A stretch of DNA of 25,567 nucleotides from Guillardia theta CCMP2712 (GCF_000315625.1 NW_005434597.1:337441-363007); one strand, 5' to 3'; shown: positions 11,501 to 22,509, counted from the stretch's first letter. A program made the numbers and translations. The notes: generated by a model not told the origin, from the sequence alone.

Positions 11501-12369
11501 ATGGCGGCAATGCGCTCCATGCTCCGGCTGCTCGGCCATGGCCCCCCCCCTCCTCTTCTCCTTCTCCTTCTTCTCCTCCTCCCCCTCTCTACTCCAGCAC
11601 TTCAGCCGCTTCCACACAGCACAGTCTCTCTGCCTTCACCGTCCTCAGCTCCGCAACCCAGCTCCTTCCAATCTCACTGCTACCCGGCTGTAATGGCCCT
11701 GCGTGGCGGGAGAGGAGACAGTATCAAGGCCAAAGATCTCCGGGATAAGGTTGGGCCCATGTGAAAGGACGAGATTGCCTCCTGACGGCTGCTCCAGACC
11801 ATCGATGAGCTAAGTCAGCTCGAGCAGGAGCTTCGTTCCGAGCTAATGTCACTGCGGGTTGCGCAGCAGGTTGGTAGAGCTTTGCAGGATCGCAGCTCAC
11901 TGTCGTTCTTGGTAGGTTGGAGGTCAGCCAGGCAGAGTGAACAAGATCAAAACCGTTCGAAAGAACATCGCTCGCGTCTTGACTGTCATGGTCTCCCAGG
12001 CCAGGAAGGCCGAACACAAGCTGGCAAGTCGCAGCCACCTCGTGCTCGTTTGACTCACATGGCTTGCTGCAGAACGTGGGCAAGAAGCACAAGGCCAAGG
12101 ACATCAGGATGAACAGGTGCTTCGAGTTTGCCTCCGCCCATTGTCGATTCATCATGACATAGGCATTGGCCCAAAGCCTGGAGGACGAGGCTCACCAAAA
12201 AAGAGAAGTCGATCAAATCGGAGAAAGCAAAGAGATGCTTGAAGCTCAAGGTGATGGGACTTGTCCAGCCTGTCTCCTCGTCCTCGTCTACATCCTCGTC
12301 TTCATCCTCGTCCTCCTCCTCGTCTTCCTCGTCCTGTTCGTCCTCCTCCTCGTCTTCCTCGTCCTCCTT

Positions 12370-12417
<48 letters not shown>

Positions 12418-12827
12418 ATCCTCCTCGTCCTCCTCTTGTACGAGAAACAACTCACTTTCCCCTCAGATCTGGGGAGGAGGGGTGAGGCCTATGAGGAGGG
12501 TGGTGCTCACGGAGCCGCTTCCTCCTCCTATTCTTGATGTTGTGGACTATAGCATTGAGAGAACATTCGAGAAGTATCCCCGCCGCAGGTTCTCCTCCCT
12601 TGGTGCTGCCCAGTGGTGTTGATAGGCTTTGGTGCAGGAAAGGAGCTAAGGGTCGTCATACGGCAACCGGACACATCCCAGAGCATGCGAAGGTGAGAGG
12701 GAGGAGCGGAGGAGGCGATGCTGATGGTGTGCAGTTGGCGATGGATAAGAAGAAGTTGAAGTGGAAAGAGGAGAACAAGCGCCTCAAGGCCTTACGGCAA
12801 AAACAAGACCAGATGGCAGAAGAATAA
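11501..12827 (+). CDS. RPL35: Eukaryotic-type ribosomal protein uL29 (eL35/RPL35) with N-terminal leader and C-terminal extension
   Basis: uL29 is a large-subunit protein near the polypeptide exit tunnel. Proposed exons: 11501-11749, 11798-11873, 11932-12023, 12073-12116, 12163-12250, 12467-12588, 12638-12692, 12735-12827. All close in phase, giving 272 residues. Residues 74-183 are the uL29 core: IKAKDLRDK, ELRSELMSLRVAQQV, VNKIKTVRKNIARVLTV, GKKHKAKDIR, RTRLTKKEKSIKSEKAKR. The C-terminal half of this core is the eukaryotic form; bacterial L29 lacks it. Residues 1-73 begin MAAMRSMLRLLGHG, then a Pro/Leu hydrophobic run, then a Ser/Pro-rich stretch, which resembles a signal peptide plus transit-like region. 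Residues 184-272 are not part of uL29 and end in a Lys/Glu-rich helix. Without splicing the frame has in-frame stops, so a pseudogene is the alternative. The near-perfect spliced alignment argues against that. Confidence 0.8.
12286..12430. repeat. CTCGTC / CTCGTG hexamer array in a uL29-gene intron
   Basis: A degenerate CTCGTC run grades into eight copies of CTCGTG. It lies in the 216-nt intron 12251-12466, just upstream of the acceptor TTTCCCCTCAG, and is the only long intron in this gene. Confidence 0.85.
12467..12827 (+). CDS. Unrecognised C-terminal extension of the uL29 gene, or a separate small gene
   Basis: Three exons (12467-12588, 12638-12692, 12735-12827) join in phase through introns of 49 and 42 nt. 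They encode MRRVVLTEPLPPPILDVVDY, TFEKYPRRRKGAKGRHTATG and a charged helix KKKLKWKEENKRLKALRQ before TAA. The upstream intron (12251-12466) is a multiple of 3, so the same frame also runs on unspliced through a Ser-rich tract. If an independent gene, it could start at the ATG at 12491 and give 81 residues. The basic, Gly-Ala-Lys-rich character would suit a small organellar ribosomal protein, but I recognise no family. Confidence 0.5.
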
Positions 12828-13207
12828 GATCATCCTGAAAGCTTTATTCTTTTACATGATCAGCCCAATCAGTTTTGTCTACATAATATCCTCACTCGGC
12901 TGTACAGCAAGGTTGATATCTTTACATCATTATCCCATGAGCTGTTAGATTATGCATCTTCATGCTTGCGAGTAAACTCACGTTTCCTACCCTGCACGTA
13001 TTTCCAGTCCATCTGATGCTTAAGCCTTCCACCAGCTTCCGTCATTTTTGCTTCCTTCCTCCCAACCCGCTACCCTTCTGGCAACGTCACAGTCGCTTTC
13101 TGTCCGACTCCTTTCCTTGTTGCCGATCTATGAGAAGTGTCTCTCCTTCCCAAGGGCCTCCCTGACTGTCGACCTTCTCGCTTCTCTTCTGCCGTTCTGT
13201 TTGACCG
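12828..13207. other. Convergent 3' intergenic region
   Basis: This 380-bp spacer lies between the stop codons of the uL29 gene (+) and the coiled-coil gene (-). It is moderately AT-rich after 12828, consistent with 3' untranslated sequence from both sides. No AATAAA signal stands out. I see no gene in it. Confidence 0.55.
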
Positions 13208-13317
13208 TCAGCAAAAGTCTCGTGAGTATCGATTCAAAGCATTACTTGGCCTCGCTCCGCTCTCTGCCTGCTGGTGATTTCCCTGCAGCTTTACGTCGTT
13301 TATGTGCTTGTCGCTGC

Positions 13318-13401
<84 letters not shown>

Positions 13402-14256
13402 CCTGTACATCGTTTTCCTGCATTTCCATTTCTTGCTGCTGTGATAGCAGCTGCATATCCTGCTGCTCTTTGAGTAGCTTTTCCTTGGCATGAAACATTC
13501 TTCTCAAGAGCCTCTCATCCTCCTTGAGCAATCTTTCTCTCTTCTCTCCTTCAGTCTCCTGCACCATGAGCAGGTTCAGATCTTCACACCTCAATACCCC
13601 TCTCCTCTTTCTGACCTCCCCTGCTTCACCTCCCTGTGAAGGGTCGGAGGTTTTTGTTGCATCCTCGTTGTCATCGTGATTATCACTCTGCGACGAAGTA
13701 TCTTCGTCGTCAGCGGTCCGAGCACGCGCTCCCTCCTGCATCGCTCCCTGTGCTGCCTCCCGAACACCGCTATCCTCCTGTCTGACAACTGGCATCTGCA
13801 TGGCAGCAGTCAGCATGGCGCTCCGCTCCAAGGTTGGTGAGAACCTGCATGCTCGTCCTTTCCCCGCCAGCATCTGATGCCTCCATGGTGGCAACCGACC
13901 GCTCGACAGTATTCGGCATGGGAACCAACTGCTCTCCTCCTGCCCTGACCTGTCCCTCCTGAGCTTGCAGCACCTGCGATGCCTCGAGCTCATAGACTCT
14001 GCGAAGCTCAGAGACGATCAGCATCTCCTCCAGCTCCTGCGCATCTCTCAGCATGGGCAGGCCTTGCCTCCCCCTCCCACCTCGTCCAAGTTTCTCTTCC
14101 TGCGTCGCAGAGCCTCCAAGGAGCGGCCTACCGCCGCGGCTCGCATCTTCTTGTGCCTCAGCTCTACTGCATGGCGGGATGCTCAGAGGTTGACCAGCAT
14201 GGCGGCGACTCACCTTGCAGGCTGGCCAGCCGATCCACCTCGCTTTCTCGCTGCAT
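13208..14256 (-). CDS. Coiled-coil protein with Glu-Gln repeat, function unknown
   Basis: Four exons close in phase: 14256-14214, 14166-14081, 14036-13845, 13795-13208, separated by introns of 47, 45 and 49 nt with GT-AG ends. They give about 302 residues. The protein starts MQRESEVDRLASLQ, continues with basic and acidic heptad-like segments (KKMRAAAVGRSLEALRRRKR; ELEEMLIVSELRRVYELEAS), then an acidic Ser/Asp region. A second coiled coil follows (GEKRERLLKEDERLLRRMF, then EKLLKEQQDMQLLSQQQEM). It ends with a Glu-Gln dipeptide repeat encoded by the CTCCTG array at 13318-13401 and a short tail RYSRDFC. I recognise no enzyme or binding motif. The start could lie further upstream, since the region to 14420 is a GGAGGGA repeat rather than an obvious promoter. 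A structural or scaffold role is only a guess from composition. Confidence 0.65.
13318..13401. repeat. CTCCTG hexamer array coding for Glu-Gln in the coiled-coil gene
   Basis: About fourteen copies of the same hexamer seen in VPS13. Here they are read on the minus strand as GAGCAG, giving a Glu-Gln dipeptide repeat at the end of a coiled coil. Confidence 0.9.
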
Positions 14257-14683
14257 TGCTACAAGGCCCCCGCCTCTCCCGCGCCTGCCTCAGAGACGAG
14301 GAATAGAATGGCTGACGAGAGGGAGGGAGGAGGTAGAGGGGGCAGGGGAAGGAGGGAGGAGGGAGGAGGGAGGAGGGAGGAGGGAGGAGGGAGGAGGGAG
14401 GAGGGAGGAGGGAGGAGGTATGGTAAGGTATGGCATCAGGCGGAGAGCGAGAGCGGGAGAGGGAGGAGGGTTGACCCCAATCAGACATAAGGAAGCAGAA
14501 TCGATGCCGGGACGTCAACGGGTAATGGAGGTTACGAGTGAAAGAGAAAGGGACGAGGAAAGGAGGGGATTGAGTAAGGGAAAGATTGAGGGAAGGGAAG
14601 GTTTGAGGAAAGACAGATTTTCTCCTACCAGCCTAAGGATGTTTGACTCGACATTTCAGGGGTCAAGTCAGCCCTGAGGAGCC
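14257..14683. other. Divergent intergenic region with GGAGGGA repeat
   Basis: This 427-bp spacer separates the start of the coiled-coil gene (-) from TRAPPC1 (+). A GGAGGGA heptamer array fills 14351-14417 and the rest is purine-rich on the plus strand. It should contain both promoters, but I see no TATA-like element. Some of it may be 5' exon of either gene. Confidence 0.55.
14351..14417. repeat. GGAGGGA heptamer array in a divergent promoter region
   Basis: About nine tandem copies between the start codons of the coiled-coil gene and TRAPPC1. The unit is the same as in the VPS13 intron at 1289-1357. Confidence 0.9.
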
Positions 14684-15845
<1,162 letters not shown>

Positions 15846-17899
15846 AGCTCTGCTGGGCCCTTGCTCTGCGAGATTTCACCTGCCCCCTGCTCGACTTGTT
15901 CCGTCCGGACGGTCTGCTCCCCTTGTCTCCAACAGGCACCGACCGCCGGCAAGGCTCAAGCCACTGAGTCAGACTTGACAAGGCCTCGTTCTGCTCCTGC
16001 TCAGTGCCGGGCTGCTCCGGCCCGGCGCCTCGGGATAAAGTTCTCGCACTGGGCCTTACGTGACCGCTCGGCTGTGCCCTGGCGACTGAGCAGCTGCAGT
16101 GCCGTGGCCACCCGGGGCCTGATCACTGAGTCACTGCCGCTGAGCCTCAACTTGAAGACTTCACTAGGCTACTTTCCGATCACTGCCCGGCGGCCCCGGC
16201 TGGCGGCGGGTCAAGAGATTTTTGAACTTTTTCGAGGCTGCTACCGCTCAGCGAACTTCGGAAGTGGCTTCGCTGAAGCGTCTTCCGGTCGTCAGCGGCC
16301 GCAAAACCGCTCACGGCGGTTCACCGTCACGGTCGGGGGCCGGTCTGCTGCATTATACTGAGTAGTCGGAGCATGGCGCAACTTGAAGCTTGACTCGAAT
16401 GCCAACTTGTTAGTGAAGTTTACACCACTTGTCGGAATGTTAGTCAAGTTACTTCAGTCCGATGGCACGATCGAACTTCATGTTAAAACAGAGCCTGCAC
16501 GGACGTGTCCGTGAGGCCCTGAGTCCCGGTCAGTGAGCAAAAACGGACCGGACTGTCTCACCGTTCCGTTGCGGGCAGCCTGGCAGTGCATTTACACTGT
16601 GACAAGCCTAACAACCGTGAACCGTTGAACTCGCACTCCGAGGCTCCGTCGACTGCCCCGGCCGGGTAACCTCAGTACAGTACGTGACTCAGCCTGCCAG
16701 TGACTGTGATCATCGCCGGACTGCCGGGCCCGGGGCCGTCCGACGGTCGCCGGGTCACCGTGAGTTTGGAACGTGACTGGGGGAGAGGCCAGGGGTTGTG
16801 GCCACCTTGTATGAACGTGGGGTACAAAGAAGGGGTACTTTTCTAGGGTACGATCAGAGATCTATGGGGGTAGGGGTTATTTTTACATGGGTCATCAAAG
16901 GTATGGTGGGGTAGAAATTGGGGAGGCCTCACGGCCTCTCTTTTTCCCACTGAGGGTGGTCTGTCCCGTACAACTCGATCCGATCCCTTGTTTAAAACTC
17001 TAAAATGAATCTTTGTACATTTTTGTATGTGAATGGCTTATAAACAGTCCAGTAAAATACAACAATAGTGTAGCCCCCTCAAAACTGTACTGTGTAATGA
17101 AAAATAAAACAAAAAAAATTGCCATACTAGAAAAGCTAAAGATATTCTATATATAAATATATACAACGGTGTAAACCCGTACAAGCTCATCAGTACAGAA
17201 TTGAGATACAGTATTATGAAGTCACAAAATTATTTTAAGATTAAAACTTGAGGCTAGAAATATTGGCTGATAATCAAATTATCACTTATCACCGGGTCAT
17301 CTTATCTGGAATACCCCACCCATGTCCATTATGTCCTAATTAAATATTACTCAATTATTGTATTACTACCCCCATGGTGGGTCATGGTGGGTCCTTTTTC
17401 CGACCTCCTGCTGACAAGGTAGCCTTTGCACCAAAAGTCTACCCCCACCCCCCATTTTGTTGAAAAGTGAACGGTAGTGCTCAGTTGTATTGCATGAGTG
17501 GGTAGGGGTCATCAGGGGTAGGTGATGGAGTACAAATTGAGGGGTCATCAGGTTTTAGTCTGGTACGTGGGAATAAAATCCCTACAAATGGTAGGGTATT
17601 TGTGGTAGTAGAAGGGGGTGCAAGAATCATTGAAATTGATGGTGGGTACTGGTTGTTTTTTGGTGGGTGGGGGTCATGGGTTGGTCGGGGTTGTAGAGGA
17701 GTAGTTTGGAACTCAAGCATGGCGGGGATTGGGGCAAAGGGACGGAAAGACTGAGAGAAGAGAAAGGAAGAGAAGGGAAGAGGAGGGAAGGGAAGGGAAG
17801 GAATACCAGGAACAAGTGAGAGTACAAGCAAGAAGACAAGCTTGAAGGGGGCAGATTCATTTGGCAACAACTTGATATCTGTGTGCTAAGTTCTGCAAT
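15846..17899. other. Gene-poor region: CCGG-rich island followed by G-rich and AT-rich sequence
   Basis: About 2 kb without a supportable gene. Bases 15980-16760 are CpG- and CCGG-rich, with repeated short words such as GACTCAG, GTCACGG and TTGACT. From about 16790 to 16920, and again about 17350-17720, the plus strand carries GGGGTA-type words. In between (about 17000-17340) the sequence is AT-rich. A 167-codon open frame at 15861-16361 has Cys/Ser/Arg-rich composition and no family resemblance, so I do not call it a gene. The start of the region is probably TRAPPC1 3' untranslated sequence. Confidence 0.5.
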
Positions 17900-18667
17900 T
17901 CTAAGTATTTGCAGCAAAGGCGCAAATTTGTGGAAAGGGACAGAGGAAGGCAAAGATCAAAACTTTCCAACGACAAACAGACAAAATAAGCAGTGCGAAG
18001 ACACAAGGTGGTTCATTGCAGATCAATCGTCGTCAGGGAGCAAAGCGATCACAGACCCCAAATATCGCAATCGAAAGGGGGCAACGTCGGGTATCCATCA
18101 GCGTTCAACAGGGATCGGACGAAGAAGTCCAAGACAAGCTTTCGACTCAAAGAGCAGGAGAGGTCGACTTCCGTGCTGAGATGGTGCAGCAGAACAGAGG
18201 GTATAGCACCAAACCCCATTGCTTGTCCTGTTCCCCAGTGCACGGTTGTTGGAATTGATGTACCTCAAAGTAACTTGTCCAGCAGGATGTCGATCCAGAG
18301 AATCCTTCATATCTGCCTGGCGTTCATCTTCTATGGTGATCTCTTGGTGTACCATCTCTTGGCGTCCTCACTTTGTCTGTAGAGAGAGCCGCTGGATTCC
18401 AGATGCTGAGTTGTGTGGGAAAGCCCAGTGCTTCTGGTTGCCGGCAATCGGCCATTGTACACATGAATCTTCGGAGCACTCGTTCGAAGCTCTCCACATG
18501 CTCCTCTTTTGAGAGAGCAACAAATGCTGTGAAGAATGTTAGACGGCGACTGGGGATCCAGACGGCCGACCCGATCATGGTGGTACGTTTGCCTCACGCG
18601 CTCCTCCTCGCTCTCTCTGTCTCTCCTCTCCTCCCCTCTCATGAGCGTCTTCAGTTGAGATGAGGCG
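17900..18667. other. Possible upstream exons of the sugar porter, or an unrecognised gene
   Basis: Protein-like sequence occurs here on both strands. On the plus strand one frame reads SISVQQGSDEEVQDKLSTQR up to about 18200. It could splice (GTATAG donor, CCCCAG acceptor) to ARLLELMYLK (donor GTAACT). A further segment about 18402-18581 runs to IQTADPIMV before a GTACGT donor and a strong pyrimidine tract. These can be joined in phase to the transporter exon through the acceptor ATTGCAG at about 18688. On the minus strand 18578-18324 reads FFTAFVALSKEEHVESFERV, which also looks protein-like. I cannot decide between them. Confidence 0.35.
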
Positions 18668-21099
18668 ATGCACATGACGAGATTGCAGGCAACGAATGAG
18701 TTCCACAATGTGTCAGAGAAGGCGATGGCGGAGCTGGAGAAGTCCAGCCTCAACCTAAGACGTACTTGCGATCTGAGATGTAACCAGCCGCTGATCCCTC
18801 CTCTCTCCCTCAGACTTCCTTTCGTGGGCTTCTGTCGTTGGGCCGTCACCAAGAGGTCTGTATGACTCAGTCGCGTCAATGTTTTGAAACTTGTCGTGCA
18901 GTCTCTCCTCTTCTCGAGGACAGGTACAAGAACATTTTCCCCATCCTCGCCGCAGCCATTGCCGCCATGGGGCCGCTGCTGTTCGGGTATGCCCTGGGGT
19001 ACACGAGCCCGTGCCTAGACTCTTTGGCAAGCGAGAATGCTCTCTCCTCGCTCCAGAGTTCGACCTTTGCCTCCATCATCAACATCGGGGCTGTGATCGC
19101 CGGCCTTGTCAGCAGCAGGAGGATAGAGACGCTGGGGAGAAAGCCCGTGGTGCTGATAGCTTCCCTCCTCTTCTTCCTGGGGTTTACCGGCGTCTTCCTG
19201 GGAGGAAGCTACCCCATGCTCCTCCTCGGCAGGCTAGTCACTGGCTTCGCAGCAGGAGTGGCAACAGTAGCCACTCCCATGTACATCGCCGAAATCTCTC
19301 CGAGGAGGCTGCGGGGATTTCTGGGCTCCTTCTACCAGCTCTCCTGCACCCTTGGCATCCTCCTCAGCTACTCGCTGGGGCTGGCGGTGGGATGGAGGGA
19401 GATGGCTCTGGTCGGGTCGATGTGCTCCCTCATGTTCGCCGGGCTGTCGTTGCTCTTCCTCCCTGAGAGCCCGGGGTGGCTGGAGAGGAAAGGGTTCTCG
19501 AAGCGCGCGAATGCGTATGCTGGAAAGTTGGGGATGCAGGACGAGCTGTCAGTCTCAGAGGAGGAGGAAGAGTTTGTTGACTCTCCGAGGAGGAGCCGGA
19601 GATCGTCGCTCCTTTCGCGATGGCGATATGAGCTGGATAGCATTCCTACCAACGTCCAGCGATCGCTGGTGATGATGGATCCCTTGTACCTCCCCCTGCT
19701 CTCTCTTCCCACTCTGCCTCCTCTTCACTGCCTCCTCCCATCATCTCTTGCCTCCCTCCGCCCTCCCTCCCTTCCCTCCCGCCTCCCTCCTGTTTTCAGC
19801 CCTCCTCTGACTGAGCATGCAGATCTTGGCGGCGGGGATGATTCTCCTCCAGCAGCTGTGCGGCATCAACACGGTGATCTTCTTCTCAGGGCAGGTGCGG
19901 CTCCTCTCCCCAGCACGAGCTGGCGTCCCTCACGTGCGTCCTCAGATCCTCTCGAGCGCTGGCATGGCGAGCATGGCAAACCTCGTCTCGTTTGCTGTGG
20001 CTCTGACACAGGTGACGGCAAGGCGGCGACGTTCTGGGCCGAGTCAGGATACTGACGGTTGAGATTCAGGTCATCGTCACTGCCTTCTCGGCCACGAGCG
20101 TGGACAGCATGGGGAGGAAGAAGCTTCTAGTAGGCACGAGCCTCCCATTCCTCCCTCCACGCGCGCGTTCTTGCTCTTGCTCCATCTGGCTCTATCTGAT
20201 TTCTCTTCTTTCTTCTCATCTCCCTCGCCTGACAGGTTCGGGGGCGGGCATGACACTGGGCATGGCGCTGATGATGCTCAACTTCTCGCTCCAAGTGACG
20301 ATGCTCCCTCCCTCTTCCTCTCACTTCTCACGCCCTCCTCTTGGCCAGGGGTCGAGCGCTGCGGGAGGACCTCTTCTCGGTGATTTTCTCTCTTGCCTCT
20401 CGTCAGCTACCAGGCTCATTGCACGCGCAGCTTCGAGCATGGCGAGCATGGGGCTGTTGATCTACATTGCCTCCTTCTCCTTTGGTTGGGGCCCCGTGAG
20501 TTCTCCTCCTCGTCCTCGTCCTCGTCCTCGTCCTCCTCATCCTGACGGCTCGATTAAGGTGCCGTGGCTGATGGTTGGAGAGCTTTTCCCTTCGCAGGCA
20601 GAGAATTTTCACATGCTTCCTCGTGACTGAAGTTTCTGTGGGAAGCAGTACAGGAGCCTGGCCTCTGCCATGTCGTCGGTGCTCGCTTGGTAACGCTTGC
20701 GCTTGTAGTGCTCTCGTCCTCAACTGTGTGAACAGGGGAGGCTCGTTCTGCATGACACAGGTATCCAGAACATGGAGAAGTAGCAGTTGGAGTAAGGAGG
20801 AAGAGGAAGAGCTCAAGCATGACCAGAGGAGGAGGAGGAGGAGGAGGAGGAGGAGGAGGAGGAGGAGGAGGAGATGGAAAAGGATCTGTTGTCACGAATT
20901 TTGGCAGTTCTTTGGCACGCTCATGTCATCGCTCGGGCAGCAGATGATCTTTACTGGCTTCACTGTAGCTTGCGCCTTCTCGGTTGGTCTCATTGAGAGG
21001 AGGAAGGGGACTGAGGAATGTACAGGTGTTGTGGGTGTTGGCTCCGAGCACGCAGTTCGTCGAGACCATGTGAGAAAAGAGAGGAGCAAGGACAAATGA
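18668..21099 (+). CDS. Major facilitator superfamily sugar porter
   Basis: A twelve-helix transporter of the sugar porter family, probably moving hexose or another polyol by uniport or proton symport; substrate not deducible. Exons: 18668-18761, 18814-18855, 18902-19668, 19823-19894, 19946-20011, 20070-20133, 20236-20294, 20349-20495, 20559-20597, 20649-20689, 20736-20760, 20908-21099. All close in phase, giving 535 residues. Family motifs in order: FGYALGYTSP (helix 1), GRKPVV (loop 2-3), GRLVTGFAAG and TPMYIAEISPRRLRG (helices 4-5), PESPGWL (after helix 6), QQLCGIN (helix 7), SMGRKKLL (loop 8-9), GWGPVPWLMVGELFP (helix 10). Two introns (20134-20235, 20598-20648) need GC donors. PESPGWL replaces the usual PESPRWL, and the C-terminal PETKG motif is replaced by IERRKG. 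An ATG at 18862 is an alternative start but falls inside a typical 46-nt intron. Confidence 0.88.
20824..20872. repeat. GGA trinucleotide array in the last transporter intron
   Basis: About sixteen GGA units in intron 20761-20907, close upstream of the acceptor TTTTGGCAG. The gene strand is purine-rich here. Confidence 0.9.
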
Positions 21100-21330
21100 G
21101 GAGGAGGGAGGGAGGGAGAAAGTTCAAGAATAAGAGTGCAACTAGTTTCAATACCAGCAATCTAACATAAGAGGTGACAGGGGCAAGAGCCTGGAAGAAA
21201 TCCAAGCAGAATTATCAGAATGAATGACAGCAAGAGGATTGCTGTATTTCACAAAACACACACAATCAAGAATATGTGAAAAAATCATGTTTCATTAAAC
21301 AACAACCCATCTATCGCCCAAGGTCTAATC
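21100..21330. other. Convergent 3' intergenic region between transporter and RING gene
   Basis: This 231-bp spacer is AT-rich towards 21280 and holds the 3' untranslated sequence of both converging genes. No coding potential and no AATAAA consensus were seen. Confidence 0.55.
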
Positions 21331-22218
21331 TTAGAAGGAAAATCGCTTCCTTAGCTGCTGCCTCTGGCTCCTAGCAGTGTCACGGTGCGCCTGGCACGCT
21401 GCGTAGAGGCTGACAAGTAACTCCTGGGGGGTCGGAGTCTTCATGATCGCCTCGGGGGCAACCATTGCCTCCTCCCTGACCTCCCCCCGAATCGAGTTCC
21501 TCTTCACCCTGTTGTACATAGGGCAGCAGGACTCGACTTCGCATCTGCAGCAGGGGCAGTTGTTGCAGATCTGGAGCCAGTTGACGATGCAGTCCTCGTG
21601 GAAGCTGTGAGCACATGGCATCTGCCTCACTTCGCCCTCCATGTTCTCATGGCAGATCGCACATACTGTCTGAGCGTTCTCCTCCTTCAATTCCTCAGCA
21701 GGAACCTTTGTCAGCGTGTCGATGGCATGGGAAGATGCTGCCGGGTTCGAGTGCGGCATCATGGCACTGTCACGAACCTTCCTCAGGAGCTCGAGCAGGA
21801 AGTAGCGAGAGAGGCCACCATTGCACACGGGCTCGTCGGCGAGCTGAAGGAGGAGAGGGTCCAGTGGAGTGCCCGGCGCCTCTGTCCTGACCGTCACAAC
21901 TCTCTCCCCACGTCGGTTGCGGAAAACTCTCGGACGACAATCCCTCGGGCAAGGACTGCGTGCCCTCTTGCGTGAGGTACCCATATCGGCCGGTGCAGTG
22001 GGGTCCGAGTTGGCCGGTGCGATAGGCTCCGGTTGGATCTGAGGACCATGTGCCACTTCTCTGGTGCGATTGATGCATGGCACGTACACAGCATCACAGA
22101 CAGGCCGCCTGTGAGTTTTCTTCCTGTTCAACTGCGCGTCGACAGACACCAAGATCATTCTATCGGTAAAGACGTCATTCTCCATCTCTTCCGTCATGTG
22201 ATGTTGAGCAGACTCCAT
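21331..22218 (-). CDS. RING-H2 zinc finger protein, probable E3 ubiquitin ligase
   Basis: A single-exon gene of 295 codons from the ATG at 22218. The open frame continues upstream to about 22509, but that part is low-complexity Pro/Leu sequence from GGGTAGG-type repeats, so I prefer the internal ATG. A RING-H2 (C3H2C3) domain occupies residues 186-224: Cys186, Cys189, Cys202, His204, His207, Cys210, Cys221, Cys224, with the usual Pro222 before the last Cys pair and the Trp at 214. The spacing matches RNF126/RNF115-type fingers that recruit E2 ubiquitin-conjugating enzymes. Upstream, residues 80-106 are Arg/Lys/Cys-rich (RKRARSPCPRDCRPRVFR), a possible nuclear localisation or DNA-contact segment. 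Residues 120-150 are helical and leucine-rich. The C-terminal tail is basic (QRQQLRKRFSF). Substrate unknown. Confidence 0.85.
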   Translation of the reverse strand: MESAQHHMTEEMENDVFTDRMILVSVDAQLNRKKTHRRPVCDAVYVPCINRTREVAHGPQIQPEPIAPANSDPTAPADMGTSRKRARSPCPRDCRPRVFRNRRGERVVTVRTEAPGTPLDPLLLQLADEPVCNGGLSRYFLLELLRKVRDSAMMPHSNPAASSHAIDTLTKVPAEELKEENAQTVCAICHENMEGEVRQMPCAHSFHEDCIVNWLQICNNCPCCRCEVESCCPMYNRVKRNSIRGEVREEAMVAPEAIMKTPTPQELLVSLYAACQAHRDTARSQRQQLRKRFSF

Positions 22219-22383
22219 GTTGGTTCCAGGAAGCAGACAGGAGGAGGAGAATGGAGAGGAAAGAACAATCTTGCTGAGAGGAGGAGGACCGGCTATGAGG
22301 AGGAGGGAAGGAAAACGCTTGCGTGGAGCGTGGAGGACGGAAGAGGAAAGAGAGTCGGTGCAGAGAGGAGGTCGGGGGTCCGG

Positions 22384-22389
22384 TATATA
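22384..22389 (-). promoter_or_regulatory. Possible TATA element upstream of the RING-H2 gene
   Basis: TATATA lies about 166 bp upstream of the proposed ATG, in otherwise G-rich sequence. Position and context suit a core promoter, but no initiator or transcript evidence is available. Confidence 0.3.
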
Positions 22390-22509
22390 CAGGGGGGCAC
22401 GGGGACAGGGAGGGGCGCAGACACAGGGGGTGGGTGGTAGGGTAAAGTGTGAGCGGGTGTAAGTGGAGGGGTACATTGCAAGGAACTTAAGGGGGTGGGC
22501 AAAGACCAT

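Noticed and set aside
11750-12162. Interpretation of the uL29 gene as a pseudogene because of in-frame TGA codons
   Set aside because: All stops fall in segments of 46-58 nt with plausible splice ends, and removing them gives a near gap-free alignment to RPL35.
18862-18901. ATG at 18862 as the transporter start
   Set aside because: It lies in a 46-nt GT-AG intron (18856-18901) whose removal joins two upstream exons in phase. Kept only as an alternative.
22219-22509. Upstream extension of the RING-H2 protein by 97 residues
   Set aside because: The extra segment is Pro/Leu/Ser low-complexity sequence from the G-rich spacer and includes the TATATA element.
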